Source: JBGSOV01 sp041738935 (GTDB lineage: Bacteria; Patescibacteriota; Gracilibacteria; CAIRYL01; GCA-016699755). From it: 64,000 bases of DNA. Of this stretch, positions 1-7,014 are shown piece by piece. The notes beneath the pieces were generated by a model, which was not told where the DNA came from, searched no databases, and saw only the letters and a program-made list of their open reading frames with translations. Location of the stretch: NCBI GenBank assembly GCA_041738935.1, contig JBGSOV010000020.1, positions 79,268-143,267 of the forward strand. The letters run 5' to 3'. Each line of letters opens with the position of its first letter. Position 1 is the first letter of the stretch. A program made the translations under genes and the position numbers.

Positions 1-48
1 TTTGGATTTATGAAAGTCCTCTTATTCTTTTCAACGAGAGCGTTTTTG

Positions 49-690
49 TTATTTTTTATACAACTTCAGCGGCACATCTTTGAGTTGCTCCGGCATTTCG
101 TCTGGCAAATACGCCGGCGCGTGCAGCATGCTCATCGCATAGATCTCCCCTGCCGGTTGTTCGGCAAAAGTGTGCCCTCGGTGAACGCCGTAAAGCACCG
201 AATATCCGCTGATACCGAGTGTGTCTTTTGCATCTGCAATTGCAGTGTTCAGTTGGTCGAGCGAAGTCGCATTGTTACAGACGTCTTCAATAAAGAGGAG
301 GTGTTTGCCCTTGAGCTTGGCGGCTTGCTCGTCAAAAATTCCCAAAATGCCGTTGCGTTTTTCGGCATACGCATATTCGATACCGCGAGTCTCGAACAAT
401 TTGAGTTGGATAACTTTTGGCAAAAACAGCGATCCCATCGCCACGCCGACGATGATCAGGTTGTCCTTGTCGCCAAACCACTCCTCGATCGCCCGTTCGT
501 AAAACGGCACGAGCTGTTGCTCTTGAGCAGTGCTGAGGACTCGAAAATTGATGAAGTATTCGCCATGATAATGCCGTCCGTCCGGAGCGGTCTTTTTGTA
601 TTCGAAATGCCCTTTTTGCACGATGCCAAATTGCTCAAGCAGGGTGACAAATTCCGTCTGTTCGGAAAATACGGTGAGATTTTTTGACAT
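49..690 (-). CDS. pyrE: Orotate phosphoribosyltransferase-like protein
   Basis: A 213-residue type I phosphoribosyltransferase, most like orotate PRTase, which joins orotate to PRPP in pyrimidine synthesis. The best evidence is the PRPP-binding segment at about residues 131-143 (LLFIEDVCNNATS): a hydrophobic strand, an acidic pair and a small-residue loop. The acidic pair is E-D rather than D-D and the loop lacks the usual T-G, so the exact substrate is less sure than the fold. Length is normal for PyrE. No other pyrimidine gene is nearby. It is transcribed away from pilB, with a divergent spacer that holds the pilB promoter. It could be another purine or pyrimidine PRTase. Confidence 0.6.
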   Translation of the reverse strand: MSKNLTVFSEQTEFVTLLEQFGIVQKGHFEYKKTAPDGRHYHGEYFINFRVLSTAQEQQLVPFYERAIEEWFGDKDNLIIVGVAMGSLFLPKVIQLKLFETRGIEYAYAEKRNGILGIFDEQAAKLKGKHLLFIEDVCNNATSLDQLNTAIADAKDTLGISGYSVLYGVHRGHTFAEQPAGEIYAMSMLHAPAYLPDEMPEQLKDVPLKLYKK

Positions 691-756
691 AACTGAGGAA
701 GAAATCTGAACACTTCCACTCTAGCAAAAAACCATGTTCGACCATGCGAGTTTGCA

Positions 757-785
757 TTGCGAAAAATCACATATTATTTTATAAT
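757..785 (+). promoter_or_regulatory. Predicted sigma70-type promoter of pilB
   Basis: TTGCGA at 757-762 and a perfect TATAAT at 780-785 are 17 bp apart. Transcription would start near 792, so the upstream in-frame ATG at 744 cannot be used and the ATG at 810 is the likely pilB start. Confidence 0.6.
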
Positions 786-809
786 GAAGAGAATAAACAC
801 CAAAACCCT

Positions 810-2612
810 ATGCCCGACGAACAACCGCTCACACCACCACAAACAGCGTCACCACCTCTAACGGCAAGTCCCGAAGACCGCTTGCCAATTCCGCGTGCTG
901 TCGATCAAAATGAAATCGCCTCACAGCTGCGTACTGTCGGCAAAGCAAGTAATACAGAGGCATTTACTATCGGTGTTGGCGAAATCAATCAGCAATTCAA
1001 AGAGCGCGAAATTTCCGAAAAAGCGAAACAACTTGGCGTTCCCTATGTCAATTTGCTCGAACTTCCAATCAATCCGGACGTGTTTGGGATTATTGATCGC
1101 GAGCAATCGTTCGCTGCGAATTTGGTGCCTTTTTATAGTATCGGCAAACGTCTGCGTGTTGCCGTTACCGATCACACCAATCCCGCCAGTTTGGCACTCA
1201 TCAATCAGCTAAGAGAAAAATTTGAAATCGATGTCAATATCTGTTCGGCAGAATCACTCAAACACGCACAAAAGAATTATGACAAACGCTTTTACAGTAA
1301 CGAAAAAGAAGTTATTGCCTTCTTCGATCCAAATCGCGAAATCAATCTGCAAGACGAACTCGCGATTGCGAAAAAACTGCCGGAGAAAATGGCAGACCAA
1401 AAAAGCGATATTATTTTGAATCTTCTCCATGAAATTGTCTTGCGCTTGCGCGTTTCGGATATTCATATTCAGCCAGAAGAAACAGAAGTGGTCATTCGCG
1501 CTCGGGTCGACGGCGTTCTGACAGAAATCTGCCGCATTAGCTTTAAGATCAATAATCTCCTCGTGCAGCAGATCAAGCACGATGCTTCGCTCAAATACAA
1601 TATTACGAATATGCCGCAAGACGGCAAATATACTTTTATCGCGAGCGATCGCAATGTTGATGTTCGTGTCTCGACCTTGCCGACCAATTTTGGCGAAAGC
1701 GTGGTATTGCGTTTTTTGGACGCTAAGAAAGGGATTGTCGAACTCGAAAAACTTGGCTACCCAAAGCGTATTATTGGCGCTTTTGAAGAAGCAATTTTTA
1801 GTACCATGGGAATGATTCTTGTGACGGGTCCGACCGGCTCGGGAAAAACCACCACGCTTTATTCCGCCATCTCTCGCGTTAATACGCCAGATAAAAAAAT
1901 CGTCACGCTCGAGGATCCGATTGAGTTTCGCCTCAAAGGAGTTTTGCAATCGGGAGTCAACCACAGTGTCGGATTTGATTTTTCCAAAGGCTTGCGTTCG
2001 ATTTTGCGCCAAGATCCGGATGTCGTACTCGTGGGAGAAATCCGCGACCAAGAAACCGCCGAAACCGCAGTGCAAGCAGCGCTTACCGGACATATTGTGT
2101 TTTCGACTTTACATACCAATTCTGCTGCTGATGCAATTCCGCGTTTGATGAACATGGGTGTCGCGGCGTTTGTGCTTGCGCCAGCGCTTCGTATGATTAC
2201 TGCGCAACGTCTAATCCGCAAGATTTGCGACAAATGTAAGTTTCAAAGACCGATTACTCCCGAAGAGCAAAAAGAACTTGCCGAAGTGGTCGAGACCGCC
2301 GAGCAAATCGGCTACCAATTGCAAATGCCGCCAATGGTGTCAGAAGGAAAAGGCTGCAATCATTGCGGCGGAATCAAGTTTCGCGGTGAAATTGCCGTCA
2401 CAGAAGTATTACGCGTAGACGACAAAATTCAAAAACTGATCTTCACCGACTTCTCTTCGCAAAATATCTCTCGTGTCGCGCGCGAAAACGGCATGCTCAC
2501 CATGTGGGAAGAAGGCATGGTAAAGGTCATCGAAGGGATTACAACGGTAGAAGAAGTAAAACGCAAGATTCAAAAAACCCCATCGCTCAAAACGCTGCAA
2601 CAAATCGCATGA
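810..2612 (+). CDS. pilB: Type IV pilus assembly ATPase, PilB/GspE family
   Basis: A 600-residue secretion ATPase that powers type IV pilin polymerisation from the inner face of the membrane. An N-terminal MshEN-type region is followed by the ATPase core: Walker A GPTGSGKTTT near residue 340, Asp and His boxes, and Walker B with DVVLVGEIRDQ near 403. A zinc-binding pair of CxxC motifs (ICDKC near 473, CNHC near 515) is typical of PilB/GspE rather than PilT. The start at 810 fits the promoter at 757-785. The N-terminal tail is rich in Pro and Thr. Other pilus genes are absent next to it; the prepilin peptidase lies 44 kb away at 46694. Scattered pilus genes are common in CPR. Confidence 0.93.
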   Translation: MPDEQPLTPPQTASPPLTASPEDRLPIPRAVDQNEIASQLRTVGKASNTEAFTIGVGEINQQFKEREISEKAKQLGVPYVNLLELPINPDVFGIIDREQSFAANLVPFYSIGKRLRVAVTDHTNPASLALINQLREKFEIDVNICSAESLKHAQKNYDKRFYSNEKEVIAFFDPNREINLQDELAIAKKLPEKMADQKSDIILNLLHEIVLRLRVSDIHIQPEETEVVIRARVDGVLTEICRISFKINNLLVQQIKHDASLKYNITNMPQDGKYTFIASDRNVDVRVSTLPTNFGESVVLRFLDAKKGIVELEKLGYPKRIIGAFEEAIFSTMGMILVTGPTGSGKTTTLYSAISRVNTPDKKIVTLEDPIEFRLKGVLQSGVNHSVGFDFSKGLRSILRQDPDVVLVGEIRDQETAETAVQAALTGHIVFSTLHTNSAADAIPRLMNMGVAAFVLAPALRMITAQRLIRKICDKCKFQRPITPEEQKELAEVVETAEQIGYQLQMPPMVSEGKGCNHCGGIKFRGEIAVTEVLRVDDKIQKLIFTDFSSQNISRVARENGMLTMWEEGMVKVIEGITTVEEVKRKIQKTPSLKTLQQIA

Positions 2613-2643
2613 TAATAAAGCTGTGTTTTCTTTTTAATGCAAA

Positions 2644-3594
2644 ATGATTGCCAAAAATATCGACAATTCTGACCGCATAAACCCTGTTTCTGAAGATAAG
2701 GATAATTTTGGAGGTGATTTTCAAAAATTGAATATCAAACTCGATTCCATTGAGCGTGACCGTGAAATCACTCTTTGCATCGCGAACTTGTTAGCACAAG
2801 GTCTTCAAACACTTATTACCAAATTTGGAGCAGATGTTGTGCTTGAGACAATTACAAACCTATCCAGAGAAAAAGAAGGGAAGTCACTCACAATGAAGGA
2901 CGTATTGATACGACTGGAACCAGACAGTGAGAAAAGGAAACAACTTCTTCGAGAAATCCAAGATGATGCTAAGAGTCAAGCAAGAGAGATCGATTCTGCT
3001 ACCACAGATGGAAGCAAAGATGACTACAAATATTTCCAAGCGGTATGGGGAATAGCAAAAAACTATGTTACAAGGATGGAACAGAATCTAGCTCATTTGA
3101 ATGGGGGAAGTAGATGGTTTGTGAATGAAAAAGACAGTCTCATGGCTAATCACTGGCTTGAACAATTTGCATCGCTCGCGTTACAAGATGATGAAGAAAG
3201 GCAAAAAATTGGAAATCAGCTCGGAGTCGAAAAGAATAATATTTTTCAATTATTAGAGCAGAGAGATGCTATCAGCACAGAAGAGATGAATCAGTTACAA
3301 ATAGAATGTAAAGCACTTCTTGAAAAGGTAACTACAATCATCGACAAGATTCGTGACGAACATACACAAGCCTTTGAAGAGTGGCGTCAAAATGTACTTG
3401 GCGATTTTAAATCAGTCAATCAAGTTGATGCTCAAAGCGAAGAAATACAAAGGGCTTTACGAGAAGTTTTGCAAACAGCAGAGCTTGGCATTTTGCAAAA
3501 AAATGAGATTACAAAAACAAAAATTGAAGAAGACTCAAAACCATTACGAGAATTATTGGGCATGATAGAAAGTGTTTTAGGTCGAGCTCGCTGA
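2644..3594 (+). CDS. Hypothetical coiled-coil protein
   Basis: A 316-residue soluble protein that I do not recognise. It has no signal peptide or membrane segment. It is rich in Glu, Lys and Gln, with long heptad-like stretches around residues 80-115 and 195-310, so it is probably largely helical and self-associating. It follows pilB by 31 nt on the same strand, so co-transcription is possible, but nothing in the sequence links it to pili. Its codon use is more AT-rich than pilB. Confidence 0.6.
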   Translation: MIAKNIDNSDRINPVSEDKDNFGGDFQKLNIKLDSIERDREITLCIANLLAQGLQTLITKFGADVVLETITNLSREKEGKSLTMKDVLIRLEPDSEKRKQLLREIQDDAKSQAREIDSATTDGSKDDYKYFQAVWGIAKNYVTRMEQNLAHLNGGSRWFVNEKDSLMANHWLEQFASLALQDDEERQKIGNQLGVEKNNIFQLLEQRDAISTEEMNQLQIECKALLEKVTTIIDKIRDEHTQAFEEWRQNVLGDFKSVNQVDAQSEEIQRALREVLQTAELGILQKNEITKTKIEEDSKPLRELLGMIESVLGRAR

Positions 3595-3683
3595 ATCTTA
3601 AATGTCGTTCGCGCAGTTCGTACAATAAGATTTTAAGTGGTAAAATCGTTAAATTTTGTTTTTTTAATCTGCGTTTTACGCTC

Positions 3684-3712
3684 TTGACAAAAGCACTATA
3701 AAGTATGAATAT
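3684..3712 (+). promoter_or_regulatory. Possible promoter of the 46-residue ORF
   Basis: A consensus TTGACA at 3684-3689 is followed 17 bp later by GAATAT at 3707-3712, a poor -10. It lies just upstream of the small ORF at 3736 in a T-rich spacer. Confidence 0.35.
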
Positions 3713-3735
3713 ATTTTTGCAAGTTTAATATTCGT

Positions 3736-3876
3736 ATGGCAAAAGGAATTGAGGGAAGCGGCTGGACTCGGGATGTAAGAGAAGGTGCGGAGAATCTCGC
3801 CATCGGGGCAACTATTGTCGGGATAACAGGCTACATAGGATGGCAGATTTTACAAGCAGGCATTCTGGTTGCTTAG
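3736..3876 (+). CDS. Possible small membrane protein (46 aa)
   Basis: This ATG-to-TAG frame encodes 46 residues: a polar, Gly- and Glu-rich start (MAKGIEGSGWTRDVREGAEN) and one hydrophobic helix (about residues 21-44) reaching almost to the C terminus. A consensus TTGACA lies 47 bp upstream, and the frame ends 17 nt before the stop of the convergent gmk gene. No clear Shine-Dalgarno is seen. I know of no family for it. The promoter and single transmembrane helix make it more likely than a chance ORF. Confidence 0.4.
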   Translation: MAKGIEGSGWTRDVREGAENLAIGATIVGITGYIGWQILQAGILVA

Positions 3877-3893
3877 ATTTATAGGAAAGAACT

Positions 3894-4472
3894 TTATGAT
3901 TCTTCCATTATCCGCTCGATCTCTTCCACGGATAGTTCGGGCTGGTTATTGATGGTCTGGATCTGATAATCGCAGTTTTTACCGCGTTCAATTTCCATAT
4001 CCATACTTTTGAGTCGCTCTTCAAGCTCGTCATCGGTTATCGGAGCACGCTTACGAATTCGCTCAATTAAGACCTCACGCGATGGTGGCAGAAGAAAAAA
4101 TGAAATGACTTCATCCCGAGATAATTGTTCTTCGATAGCTTCACACCCCTGAATATCAATATCACGGACGACAATCTTACCAGCTGCCAAATATGGCAGT
4201 ACAGAAGATTTTTGTAGTCCATATCGCTCTTTACTGTGTACCCATGCCCATTCGAGAAATTCGTTATCGTGGATTTTTTTGTCAAATTCGTCCGAAGTAA
4301 AAAAATAATAATCTTTCTCGTTTTGTTCGTTCGGGCGTGGAAGACGCGTCGTTGATGAGACCGGAAAAATCCAATCTGGATGTCGCTCCTTGAGGATTTT
4401 AACAACTGTTCCCTTTCCGACGCCGGATGGTCCGACGATGAGGAGAAGCCGTCCATGAGAATTACTTGACAT
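3894..4472 (-). CDS. gmk: Guanylate kinase
   Basis: A 192-residue GMP kinase that phosphorylates GMP and dGMP with ATP. The P-loop GPSGVGKGT is at residues 14-22. It is followed by the GMP-binding segment with S-S-T-T-R-x-P-R-P and E-x-D-Y-x-F at about 39-57, and by the lid with R-x-R-K-R. Length is slightly below the usual 200-210. Its start codon overlaps, on the other strand, the -35 box of the promoter at 4466-4494, so gmk and the RNA-like locus are divergent with essentially no spacer. Confidence 0.93.
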   Translation of the reverse strand: MSSNSHGRLLLIVGPSGVGKGTVVKILKERHPDWIFPVSSTTRLPRPNEQNEKDYYFFTSDEFDKKIHDNEFLEWAWVHSKERYGLQKSSVLPYLAAGKIVVRDIDIQGCEAIEEQLSRDEVISFFLLPPSREVLIERIRKRAPITDDELEERLKSMDMEIERGKNCDYQIQTINNQPELSVEEIERIMEES

Positions 4473-4494
4473 AGTATTATATATGTTCTATTAT
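4466..4494 (+). promoter_or_regulatory. Near-consensus sigma70 promoter of the candidate ncRNA
   Basis: TTGACA at 4466-4471 and TATTAT at 4489-4494 are exactly 17 bp apart, among the best promoter matches in the window. The expected start is near 4501. No convincing coding frame follows for 700 bp; a chain of hairpins does. Confidence 0.7.
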
Positions 4495-4500
4495 GCAATG

Positions 4501-5125
4501 AATACCTGAGTCGTATTTCTGCATAAAGGACGTGACAAAAGGATAGAGGGAAACACTTGATTTTTCAACCCGCATCCGATAGAATGTCCTGAATACGAGC
4601 ACAAAGCAAAAGTATTCGCCCTCAAAACCAAGAACCTTAAAACATCCGGCTTCCTACCAAAAAATCCGAAAAGTGGGGACAACGAGTCCTTGCGAGGAGA
4701 ACATGCCAACATCAAGGTTTCGTTCTCCCTACTTTTCGATGGCCAACGACTAAGGCCGACCACCGAAAAGATCCCTCTATCTATTTGGGATCAAAACAAA
4801 CACAAAACAAACACAAAAAGTCTCGAAACGTACATTCACGTAGTTTCGAACACATCTCGTGTAAAAAAAACAAACACATACACGATGACCGTTGGAACCC
4901 CGGTCCAAAAAACAGGAGTTCCAAAGAACGGTAGGGAGCCTTGTGATAATCCGGAGTCGTCGGATATTCACATCAACTGCTCGTCAGTCACGCATTTCCT
5001 GGGTAGAACCTCTAAATTCCCCACACGGAAAGTGACTCATGAGCGAGAGAGTTATGACCCGAATGGAGCACCTCTGTACAGCGATATTTACCGCCTGACA
5101 CGTGATCAAGTCTCCATTCGGGTTA
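4501..5125 (+). ncRNA. Candidate large structured noncoding RNA
   Basis: About 620 nt between gmk and rpsT has no credible gene but many long-range and local pairings. These include 4542-4551 with 4772-4781 (10 bp), which closes a domain, and 4591-4596 with 4612-4617. 4667-4679 pairs with 4726-4738 (13 bp, one G-T) around smaller hairpins. Further stems are 4823-4833 with 4840-4849, 4857-4862 with 4880-4885, and 4888-4901 with 4915-4932. 4949-4953 pairs with 4961-4965, and 4979-4999 pairs with 5027-5044 in three blocks. 5058-5068 pairs with 5112-5122 (11 bp, perfect). Linkers are A- and C-rich on the plus strand, as in unpaired parts of structured RNA. I could not find the conserved RNase P, tmRNA or SRP core motifs. 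Identity is unknown. Confidence 0.55.
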
Positions 5126-5224
5126 TTTCATTATTCAACCTGTTGTAAAAGAACAAAAGAATATAATTTAGAGTAAATTTATATTATTGTCAAGTAGATT
5201 TTCATTCGGGAATTTAAGATGTGC

Positions 5225-5551
5225 TTATGCAGCAGATTTTTTCGTTGGTGCTTCTGCTTTTACGGGAGCGCTTTTTTGCTGAGCATCTCCGGTAAACTTA
5301 TTCAGCAATCGGGCAATGCGAGATTTTTTGTGAGCAGCATTATTTTTGTGAATCAAATTCTTTTTGGCGCACGTATCAATGGATTTCTGTGCTTCATCAA
5401 AAAACTGACTGACTTTTTCGCCTTCACCAGCATCGCTCCATTTGACAAGGTTTTTGTAAAGTGAGCGCATCTTAGAAAGCTGAGCGTGGTTACGCACGCG
5501 AGTTTTGTCATTTTGACGCATTCTTTTTTTGGCGGAAGCAATAATCGGCAT
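5225..5551 (-). CDS. rpsT: 30S ribosomal protein S20
   Basis: A 108-residue basic, helical protein that binds 16S rRNA. The start MPIIASAKKRMRQNDKTRVR matches the S20 N terminus (normally MANxxSAxKRxRxxxKR). The upstream in-frame region back to 5680 is not S20-like and overlaps the yidC promoter, so 5551 is chosen as the start. The C-terminal 20 residues are a Lys/Ala-rich extension (APVKAEAPTKKSAA) beyond the usual 85-90 residue length. It is divergent from yidC. Confidence 0.9.
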   Translation of the reverse strand: MPIIASAKKRMRQNDKTRVRNHAQLSKMRSLYKNLVKWSDAGEGEKVSQFFDEAQKSIDTCAKKNLIHKNNAAHKKSRIARLLNKFTGDAQQKSAPVKAEAPTKKSAA

Positions 5552-5619
5552 GAGTGATGAAGAAAACAAAAAAATCGTGCGGTTATTCTGCCGATACTTT
5601 GTTGTAGAAGTCAAGGGCA

Positions 5620-5646
5620 TTGCGACTACGGCTTGTTGCGTATAAT
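5620..5646 (+). promoter_or_regulatory. Predicted yidC promoter
   Basis: A perfect TATAAT lies at 5641-5646 with TTGCGA at 5620-5625, a short 15-bp spacer. The same -35 hexamer occurs at the pilB promoter. A start near 5653 rules out the TTG codon at 5620 as the yidC initiator. Confidence 0.45.
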
Positions 5647-5685
5647 TTTTTGTGCGATACTGGCGAAGATTTTTCCTCAACTTTC

Positions 5686-6984
5686 GTGGATCCCAAAGTA
5701 ACTCGACTCTTCCGACTTTCGCTGATTTTATTTGTTGTGTGGCTTGTCCTCACATGGATTGCCCCCTCCAACAATCAAAAACAAGATGAGGTATCAACCG
5801 GCGTAACGGTCAAAGCGACCAAGAGTGAATATGCGCGTGGGCAATTGGTACAATTTAATGTCATCAATAATACTACCGAATCACAAGAAATCACTCTCGA
5901 ACTCGAAAAACGTACAGATGGACAGTGGCAGCCGGTCGATGTTCCTGAACAAAAGTTTGTACTAGAGCCGCGCGAAAAGCATGCGGTCTCTTTTGAAAAT
6001 GAAAATATCGCTGTTTTTGGAGCAGCAGGCAAGTTCCGAGTACAGCTGAATGATGCCGCAACAAATGAATTTATTACCGAAACCGAATTTGGTGTCGAAG
6101 AACCAGGATTTTTACGAGCTCTCTGGCGCGGCATTTTCTACAAGCCACTCGAAAACGCATTGATATTTCTACTCGCTATCAGTGGTAAACACCTGTGGAT
6201 AGCGATTATTCTTCTGACACTTATCATCAAATTGCTGCTTTTGATTCCGAGTAAAAAAGGTATTATCGCGCAACAGAAAATGCAAAAAGTTCAACCCGAG
6301 TTGGAGCGAGTCCGCAAAAAATATGCGCATGACCCCCAACAACAAGCGCAAGAAATGATGGCACTTTGGAAAAAACACAAAGTTCATCCTGGCTCTGCTC
6401 TGTGGCCGACGCTGATTCAGTTTCCGATTCTGATCTCACTCTTTTTTGTGGTAAGAGAAGGACTCAAAGCTCATAACGAATATTTGCTCTACCCGATTCC
6501 GCTCTTGCAGAGTTTTGATTTTTCACAGATCAACTTTGATTTTTTGTGGCTGACACTTGATAAGCCGGATCCTTTTATTATCTTGCCGCTCACCATTGGA
6601 CTCTTGCAATTTGCTCAGCTCAAGACGATGAATGTTCGCCAAAAGCGCAAAAATATTGGCAAAGATAAGCCAGCACCAACCCAACAAGAATCAATGATGA
6701 AGATGATGACCTATATGCTTCCCGGCATCGTGGTCTTTTTCTCGGCAAGCCTGCCTGCTGCTGTGGGATTGTATTGGGGCGTTTCGACTTTGTTTAGCAT
6801 CACGCAACAAGAGCTTATCCATCGCAAAGGACAAGCTCACACGAAACATGAAGCTGGCGATGAGATTGTGATTGAGGCAAAAGATATCGAAACTGCTCCA
6901 AATGCAAAGAGTAACGGCAAAAAATCTGTGCAGCAAAAGAAATCTCCTTCCAAAAAAAAGCCGCCGGAGAAGAAATTCAAATAA
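5686..6984 (+). CDS. yidC: Membrane protein insertase YidC/Oxa1
   Basis: Inserts and folds membrane proteins, alone or with SecYEG. The GTG at 5686 is chosen because the likely promoter box lies at 5641-5646; it gives 432 residues. An N-terminal membrane helix (about 8-27) is followed by a soluble beta-rich domain (about 38-140), then the Oxa1 core: the conserved cytoplasmic helical hairpin (Q-Q-K-M-Q-K-V-Q-P-E near 205) and transmembrane helices ending with GLYWGVSTLFSITQQ. The C-terminal tail is very basic (KKSVQQKKSPSKKKPPEKK), as in YidC proteins that contact ribosomes. The extracytoplasmic domain is short and Ig-like rather than the large P1 domain of proteobacterial YidC. It stands alone, without rnpA or rpmH upstream. 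Confidence 0.92.
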   Translation: MDPKVTRLFRLSLILFVVWLVLTWIAPSNNQKQDEVSTGVTVKATKSEYARGQLVQFNVINNTTESQEITLELEKRTDGQWQPVDVPEQKFVLEPREKHAVSFENENIAVFGAAGKFRVQLNDAATNEFITETEFGVEEPGFLRALWRGIFYKPLENALIFLLAISGKHLWIAIILLTLIIKLLLLIPSKKGIIAQQKMQKVQPELERVRKKYAHDPQQQAQEMMALWKKHKVHPGSALWPTLIQFPILISLFFVVREGLKAHNEYLLYPIPLLQSFDFSQINFDFLWLTLDKPDPFIILPLTIGLLQFAQLKTMNVRQKRKNIGKDKPAPTQQESMMKMMTYMLPGIVVFFSASLPAAVGLYWGVSTLFSITQQELIHRKGQAHTKHEAGDEIVIEAKDIETAPNAKSNGKKSVQQKKSPSKKKPPEKKFK

Positions 6985-7014
6985 GCAAATACCTGCTCTT
7001 GTTTGATAGAAACC

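Noticed and set aside
4501..5125. Identification as RNase P RNA or tmRNA
   Set aside because: I looked on both strands for the RNase P core (GAGGAAAGTCC and ACAGAA) and the tmRNA ends (GGTTCGACTCC, CCA) and did not find them. Without a covariance search the identity stays open.
4690..5148. A 152-residue plus-strand open frame
   Set aside because: The translation has no domain-like character and runs through the strongest hairpins of the RNA candidate. The frame is open because the A/C-rich linkers make few stops.
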